Shown here one piece after another: positions 5,024-8,822 of a stretch of DNA of 8,822 nucleotides. Position numbers and translations under genes: made by a program. How positions within the stretch are numbered: position 1 is the first letter of the stretch; every line of letters starts with the position of its first letter. Under the pieces are notes generated by a model that was not told the DNA's origin, did no database searches, and saw nothing but the letters and a program-made list of their open reading frames with translations. The stretch is from Hydrogenophaga intermedia (GTDB lineage: Bacteria; Pseudomonadota; Gammaproteobacteria; Burkholderiales; Burkholderiaceae_C): NCBI GenBank assembly GCA_945869245.1, contig CAMBOY010000119.1, positions 1 through 8,822 of the forward strand, read 5' to 3'.

Positions 5024-6361
5024 TCACGACCGAGGGCCACAACGCCCATCGAGCAAGGAGCGCGCCACCCGCTGCCCGGAGATCCACGCGCCGTGTGCCG
5101 TGCCGAAATAGTCGGGCTCGGTGGCTTCGCCTGCAAACCACAGCGCACCGTCCCATTCGGCGCCGGCCAAAGCCTTGCGGGTCGCGGCCGAGGTGCCCAC
5201 CGCGTTGAAGCTGTAGCTGCCAAGCGCCCAGGGGTCTTGACCCCAGCGGGTCAGCTGCGCCGCCACCGGTGCCGGAAAGCGCGTGCCGAACATGGCACGC
5301 AAGGCGTCATGGGCACTGGCCACGGTGTCGCGGTCGCTGAGCGATTCGAGAGCACGCGCCTCGTGCGCGGCGTGAAAACCCAGCAACACCGGCTGGCGCG
5401 CGGCGCGGGCCAGCGACACCCATTGTGCCCACCGCCCCGGCTCGGGGCCGAGCCATTCGATCCAATCCACGTCGGTGGGCCAATGCACCGCGTCGAAGCG
5501 CAGCCAGCATTTGTTGAGCAAGCCCATGCGCAGGGCATCCAAGGCCTGAGCGCGCGCAGGGCTTAGGGCCTCCTCCCAGCGCAGGCCACCAGCGCGCAGC
5601 ACGCCCAGGGGCACGGTCACCACCACAGCCCGGGCATTCAGGCTACTCCCATTCGCCAACACCACCCGCCCTGGCGCCACTGATCGCACTGGGGACGACA
5701 AGCGCACATCGAGACCCCGCGCAGCGTGTTGGATCAGCGCATCAAAGCCTTGTGGAAACAGGCCATCGACTCCCGAAAAGCCGTCTGCATCGGTGCCATG
5801 CCAAGCGGACAGCTCGTCCAGTGCCCCGCCGTACTCCTGCTCCAGGGTGGCGTTCCAATGGTGACGAGCGCGCTGTCGCGCGGCGGGCGCCAGCCGCAGC
5901 CACTCGGGCTGGGCCTGCAGGGCCGCCCACACCGACACATCGGCAGAACGCCGCTCGGCCCATTGCGTGGCGCGGCGCAACAGGCGCTCTGCGGAGGATG
6001 TGTCCGACTGGATCTCCTGGCCCCGCGCATCCAAGGCCAGACTGGCTTCATACGAGGTGGCAACCCACGACGCACGAGCCTCGCGCGCCAGAGCGGTCAG
6101 CGGATTGCCCTGCACCCCATGGATCCAACTCGCGCCCAAGTCCATGGGCAAATCGGGCCACACCCGCGAGGTGTGGATACGCCCACCGAGCCGGTCGCGG
6201 GCTTCTAACACCACCACCGACCGACCCGCGTCGTGCAAGTGGCGCGCCACCGACAGGCCGGCCAAGCCAGCGCCAATCACCAGCACGGGGCCATCGCACG
6301 CCCGCGCCATCGGCGTGAGCATGGTCGCCGCCATGCCTAGAACACATTGCCGTCGCCCCAT
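5024..6361 (-). CDS. Flavin-containing amine oxidase (polyamine/monoamine-oxidase-like) with Tat-type signal
   Basis: A 445-residue FAD enzyme of the polyamine oxidase/LSD1-like family, which oxidises amines to imines with release of H2O2. Residues 1-20 begin MGRRQCVLGMAA and end ARA, a short twin-arginine-type signal, so export of the folded flavoprotein is plausible. The Rossmann site GAGLAG is at 30-35, the FAD-ribose acidic end LEARDRLGGR at 52-61, Lys284 in NKCWLRF matches the lysine near flavin N5 in this family, and the C-terminal FAD motif FAGEAT is at 409-414, followed by AHGAWISGQR. The substrate is not readable. An ATG six codons upstream (6379, overlapping the kinase stop by 11 bp, with GGGAG before it) is an alternative start; 6361 was preferred because GAGG lies 5 nt upstream and the Arg-Arg then sits near the N-terminus. 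It follows the hybrid kinase by 7 nt and is surely in its operon. Confidence 0.88.
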   Translation of the reverse strand: MGRRQCVLGMAATMLTPMARACDGPVLVIGAGLAGLSVARHLHDAGRSVVVLEARDRLGGRIHTSRVWPDLPMDLGASWIHGVQGNPLTALAREARASWVATSYEASLALDARGQEIQSDTSSAERLLRRATQWAERRSADVSVWAALQAQPEWLRLAPAARQRARHHWNATLEQEYGGALDELSAWHGTDADGFSGVDGLFPQGFDALIQHAARGLDVRLSSPVRSVAPGRVVLANGSSLNARAVVVTVPLGVLRAGGLRWEEALSPARAQALDALRMGLLNKCWLRFDAVHWPTDVDWIEWLGPEPGRWAQWVSLARAARQPVLLGFHAAHEARALESLSDRDTVASAHDALRAMFGTRFPAPVAAQLTRWGQDPWALGSYSFNAVGTSAATRKALAGAEWDGALWFAGEATEPDYFGTAHGAWISGQRVARSLLDGRCGPRS

Positions 6362-6368
6362 CACAGCC

Positions 6369-8474
6369 TCAGCTCCCATGGGGCACTCCCGCCGATGGGT
6401 CGCACTCGGGGCTCCCCTTGGCGGTCTGTTGCCAACGCAGTAACATGGCGGCCAGGGAGGCGGTCTTGATGGGTTTGGGCAAAAAGTCGTTCATGCCCGC
6501 TTGCAAACAGCGGGCCTGGTCGTCGGCAAACGCATCTGCCGTCACCGCAACAATGGGCAGCGGCGCACGCTGGTGCTCGGCCTCCCAGGCGCGGATACGG
6601 GCAGTCGCCTGGTAGCCATCGAGCACGGGCATTTGCACATCCATCAGCACCACGGTGAAACGCCCGTCGGCCATGACCATGTCAATAGCCGCTTGACCGT
6701 TGTCCGCCAGCACCACCTCCACCCCGAGCTTGTGCAACATGGCCTCAATGACCCGCTGATTGATTCGGTTGTCTTCCACCACCAGAACCCGCCCACCCAA
6801 AGCGCCTTCGGTGGCTTGCGGCAACAAGGTAGCAGAATCGAGATCCGCGCGGCGCACAACCAGCGACTCAAGTGGTCCGCTGATCGGGTCCAGGTAGACG
6901 CGAAACCAGAAGCGCGACCCCTGCCCTTCTTGACTCTCCAAGCCCACCTCGCCACCCATCAGCTGTGCGAGGTTCTTGACGATCGACAGCCCCAACCCCG
7001 TGCCACCAAACTGACGCGTGGTCGAATTGTCAATTTGGCTAAAGGGGCGAAACAGCATGTCCTGCTTCTCGGGCGGCACGCCCATCCCCGTGTCGCGCAC
7101 CGAAAACTCCAAACAAGCGCCGCCATCGAGCTGTGGCAATTCAAAGGCCTCGATGTGGACCTCGCCCACCGATGTGAACTTGATCGCGTTGTTGGTGAGG
7201 TTGGACAACATTTGTTGCAGCCGATTGGGATCCCCACGGTAGCGGTGGTCGGCCGCGCCGTGCCACCGAGCGGACAACTTCAAGCCCTTCGCCTGCGCAT
7301 TGTTGGCAAACAAGGCCTCGGTGTTGCGCAGTAATTCAGCGGGCAACACCACACCGGACTCCAAGGTCTGAGCGCCCGATTCGATTTTGGACAAATCCAG
7401 AATGTCGTTGAGCAAAGTCAGCAAGGTCTGCCCCGAATGCAAAATGGTGCGCGCGTAGTCTTGGGTTTGCGCCTTGTCCACTGGACTGGCCAACAAGAGC
7501 TGGGCCATGCCCAGCACACCGTTCATGGGCGTGCGCAACTCGTGGCTCATGGTGGCCAAAAATCGGCTCTTGGCCTCGTTGGCCGCCTTCGCTGCGGTCA
7601 CCGCCTCGCGCAGCTCGGCGGTGCGCTGCTCCACCATCTCTTCCAGGTGCTCGCGGTTGCGCGCCAATTCGTTGGTGCGGGCCTCGACCAGTTCCATCAT
7701 GCGGTCAAAGGCAGCCGCCGTGTGCGCCACCTCATCGGTGCCCTGCACCGCCACCCGTTGGGTGTAGTCGCCACTGAGCTCCACCTCGACAATGGTGTTG
7801 AGCAAACTGGTGAGTGGCCGGGTGATGGAATTGATTAGGCGCAGCAGCAAAAAACTCACAAACACCAACATGCCCGCCACCACCACCATCAGCCACAACT
7901 TGACCTGGTCAATGGTGCGGCTGGCGTCGGCAAGCGCTTGGTTCATCAACTGGCGCTGCCACTCTTTTTGCTCGCCAATGTGTTCGAGCTGGCGGTTGCG
8001 GGCTGGCACCAGATCGGTGGTCAACAAGGCGTAGGCGGCGGCCACATTGCCGGTTTGGGCATGGCCCGCCACCTGTTGGGACAAATTCCAGAACACTGCA
8101 TCAGCCTGCCGGATGCGGTTCATGATGTCGCGTCCCTCCTGGGTCGACAAATTCGCCTCGGTGTCGTTGATCAATTCCACCAAGTGGCGGCGGTCGTTGC
8201 CAATGCGCTCCATGGCGTCGGCGAGCTCTTGCGGATCGTTGGCCGACAAAATGGCGTGCCGCGCCTCCAGTGAAATTTTGACCATCAACAACTCCACGCG
8301 GGTCATGCGATCGACCTGCGGTTCATACATGTCGATGATGAGCTGCGCGTTCGATTGCACATGGTTGAGAGTGAGCCAACTCACCGACAGCACACCCAAC
8401 AACAAGGACCCCAATAGTCCAAAGCCCAGCAATAGCCGAAACCGAATCGATAAGCGGGAAAAGAAATCGCGCAT
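6369..8474 (-). CDS. Membrane hybrid sensor histidine kinase with C-terminal receiver domain
   Basis: A 701-residue hybrid kinase. TM1 is at about 12-36; a helical periplasmic sensor resembling the four-helix-bundle MCP type spans 37-190; TM2 is at 192-214; HAMP at about 215-268; a coiled coil runs to 300. HisKA follows, with the phospho-accepting His311 in MSHELRTPMNG; then HATPase_c with the N box NLTNNAIKF (425-433), DTGMG (461-465) and GGTGLGLS (490-497). The receiver domain (563-680) has the acidic pair Glu567/Asp568, phospho-acceptor Asp612 in LMDVQMP, Thr645 and Lys667 in FLPKP. All catalytic residues are present. No HPt domain or separate output regulator is visible, so the final target lies elsewhere. 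The start is forced: an in-frame TAG lies two codons before ATG 8474. A Shine-Dalgarno sequence is not evident. The gene runs straight into the amine oxidase gene. Confidence 0.92.
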   Translation of the reverse strand: MRDFFSRLSIRFRLLLGFGLLGSLLLGVLSVSWLTLNHVQSNAQLIIDMYEPQVDRMTRVELLMVKISLEARHAILSANDPQELADAMERIGNDRRHLVELINDTEANLSTQEGRDIMNRIRQADAVFWNLSQQVAGHAQTGNVAAAYALLTTDLVPARNRQLEHIGEQKEWQRQLMNQALADASRTIDQVKLWLMVVVAGMLVFVSFLLLRLINSITRPLTSLLNTIVEVELSGDYTQRVAVQGTDEVAHTAAAFDRMMELVEARTNELARNREHLEEMVEQRTAELREAVTAAKAANEAKSRFLATMSHELRTPMNGVLGMAQLLLASPVDKAQTQDYARTILHSGQTLLTLLNDILDLSKIESGAQTLESGVVLPAELLRNTEALFANNAQAKGLKLSARWHGAADHRYRGDPNRLQQMLSNLTNNAIKFTSVGEVHIEAFELPQLDGGACLEFSVRDTGMGVPPEKQDMLFRPFSQIDNSTTRQFGGTGLGLSIVKNLAQLMGGEVGLESQEGQGSRFWFRVYLDPISGPLESLVVRRADLDSATLLPQATEGALGGRVLVVEDNRINQRVIEAMLHKLGVEVVLADNGQAAIDMVMADGRFTVVLMDVQMPVLDGYQATARIRAWEAEHQRAPLPIVAVTADAFADDQARCLQAGMNDFLPKPIKTASLAAMLLRWQQTAKGSPECDPSAGVPHGS

Positions 8475-8512
8475 GTGCTAGCCCAGCGTCGTCATGTCAA
8501 ATCAGGTACGCC

Positions 8513-8518
8513 AATATA
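8513..8518 (-). promoter_or_regulatory. Possible -10 box for the hybrid kinase gene
   Basis: TATATT on the minus strand matches the -10 consensus at 5 of 6 positions and would give a leader of about 30 nt to ATG 8474. The -35 position carries only a poor match (GTGGAA at 16 bp). The box lies 3' of the truncated ccdB frame. Confidence 0.3.
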
Positions 8519-8520
8519 CA

Positions 8521-8536
8521 AAACCACACGCGGTTT
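8521..8536. repeat. Inverted repeat upstream of the kinase promoter candidate
   Basis: AAACC and GGTTT form 5-bp arms around 6 bases, just upstream of the TATATT box. It could be an operator or chance; it is not followed by a T-run in the leftward direction. Confidence 0.3.
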
Positions 8537-8559
8537 CCACTCGGGTGTTTTGGCTTTTT

Positions 8560-8724
8560 TCAGCACCTTGGCTCGCTTGGTGTGTGTCTGCGGGGCAACC
8601 GCACCAGATGCCATGATAGGCGTGGTGCCAGGCCAGCGAGCGGTCCACCCGGGATCACCACCACATAGAGGAGACCGTCAGCCCCACTGGGGCCGGGGTT
8701 GGGGAACACGGCGTACTGCGCCAT
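8560..8724 (-). pseudogene. ccdB: Truncated CcdB-like gyrase-poison toxin remnant
   Basis: A 54-codon frame that opens like a CcdB toxin: MAQYAVFPNP, a variable loop, LLYVVVI (beta strand), then GLAPRL and LVRLP, matching the N-terminal half of Burkholderiales CcdB proteins as I know them. It then ends with an unrelated RRHTPSEPRC tail and a stop. Intact CcdB is about 100 residues and poisons DNA gyrase through its C-terminal helix, ending Trp-Gly-Ile in F-plasmid CcdB; that half is absent here, and only 85 bp remain before the kinase start, so a frameshift alone cannot restore it. The start is 6 nt after the ccdA-like stop with GGTGAG upstream, the normal compact ccdAB arrangement. The toxin is inferred to be inactive. 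The family call rests on about 44 residues without a search. Confidence 0.55.
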
Positions 8725-8730
8725 GGAGTC

Positions 8731-8822
8731 TCACCCGGGGCGCAAGGCGGCTGCGGGAACACGGTGGGCTTCAATGCGTGCGTTCTGCGCGGCGATCCAG
8801 TCGCCGTGATATGGTTTGCTGC
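8731..8822 (-). CDS. ccdA: CcdA-like antitoxin, C-terminal fragment (continues off the right edge)
   Basis: The last 29 codons of a leftward gene entering from the right edge. The residues DWIAAQNARIEAHRVP then AAALRPG fit the end of CcdA antitoxins, which wrap and neutralise CcdB and autorepress the operon through an N-terminal ribbon-helix-helix domain (outside this window). The F-plasmid-type aromatic C-terminus is replaced by Gly. It stops 6 nt before the ccdB-like start. Position directly before a CcdB-like frame is the strongest support; the fragment itself is too short for certainty. Whether the N-terminal half is intact cannot be seen. Confidence 0.5.
   Translation of the reverse strand, partial: SKPYHGDWIAAQNARIEAHRVPAAALRPG

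Noticed and set aside
6501..7334. Plus-strand open frame of 277 codons opposite the hybrid kinase
   Set aside because: Shadow of the kinase and receiver coding sequence; no domain features.
8495..8500. Perfect TTGACA -35 hexamer on the minus strand before the kinase start
   Set aside because: At 17 bp the partner hexamer would be CACATG, covering the start codon itself, and TAGCAC is only 14 bp away; neither makes a workable -10.

Overview
The window looks like chromosomal DNA of a betaproteobacterium, most likely Burkholderiales and Comamonadaceae-like. This is inferred from high GC, GC-rich third codon positions, and the style of the genes (PrpE-type acyl-CoA synthetase, a CcdAB module of Burkholderiales character, chemoreceptor and hybrid kinase types). 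No search could be run, so the taxonomy is an inference. No tRNA, rRNA, CRISPR array or insertion sequence was seen.

Layout, left to right. Positions 1-1788 form a leftward cluster: a TetR-type regulator (1012-1788), an isochorismatase-family hydrolase (383-985) 26 bp behind it, and the 5' end of prpE (265 down to the window edge) after a 117-bp gap that holds two palindromes. A 166-bp divergent promoter region (1789-1954) separates the regulator from a rightward NlpC/P60 secreted peptidase gene (1955-2539). That gene converges with a leftward chemoreceptor gene (2562-4127), whose predicted periplasmic domain carries a CxxCH c-heme motif. After a 287-bp divergent gap comes a rightward lysophospholipid acyltransferase gene (4415-5008). 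It converges on a leftward pair: a hybrid histidine kinase (6369-8474) followed immediately by a Tat-type flavin amine oxidase (5024-6361). The right edge (8560-8822) holds the 3' end of a ccdA-like antitoxin gene and a truncated ccdB-like toxin gene whose C-terminal half is missing, ending just upstream of the kinase.

How the genes may work together. Regulator, hydrolase and prpE could form one acyl-CoA/small-molecule catabolism unit controlled by the TetR protein. The kinase and oxidase are almost certainly co-transcribed, so the kinase may sense a state related to amine oxidation. The chemoreceptor is probably a redox or gas sensor. The peptidase and acyltransferase are envelope housekeeping genes.

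The most notable non-coding signal is that the peptidase and acyltransferase starts have no Shine-Dalgarno sequence and have a -10-like box 6-7 nt upstream, as expected for leaderless mRNAs. In the peptidase promoter two overlapping palindromes cover the -35/-10 elements. I found no convincing wholly new multi-gene system; the best leads are these promoters, the heme chemoreceptor, the kinase-oxidase pair and the decayed toxin-antitoxin locus.
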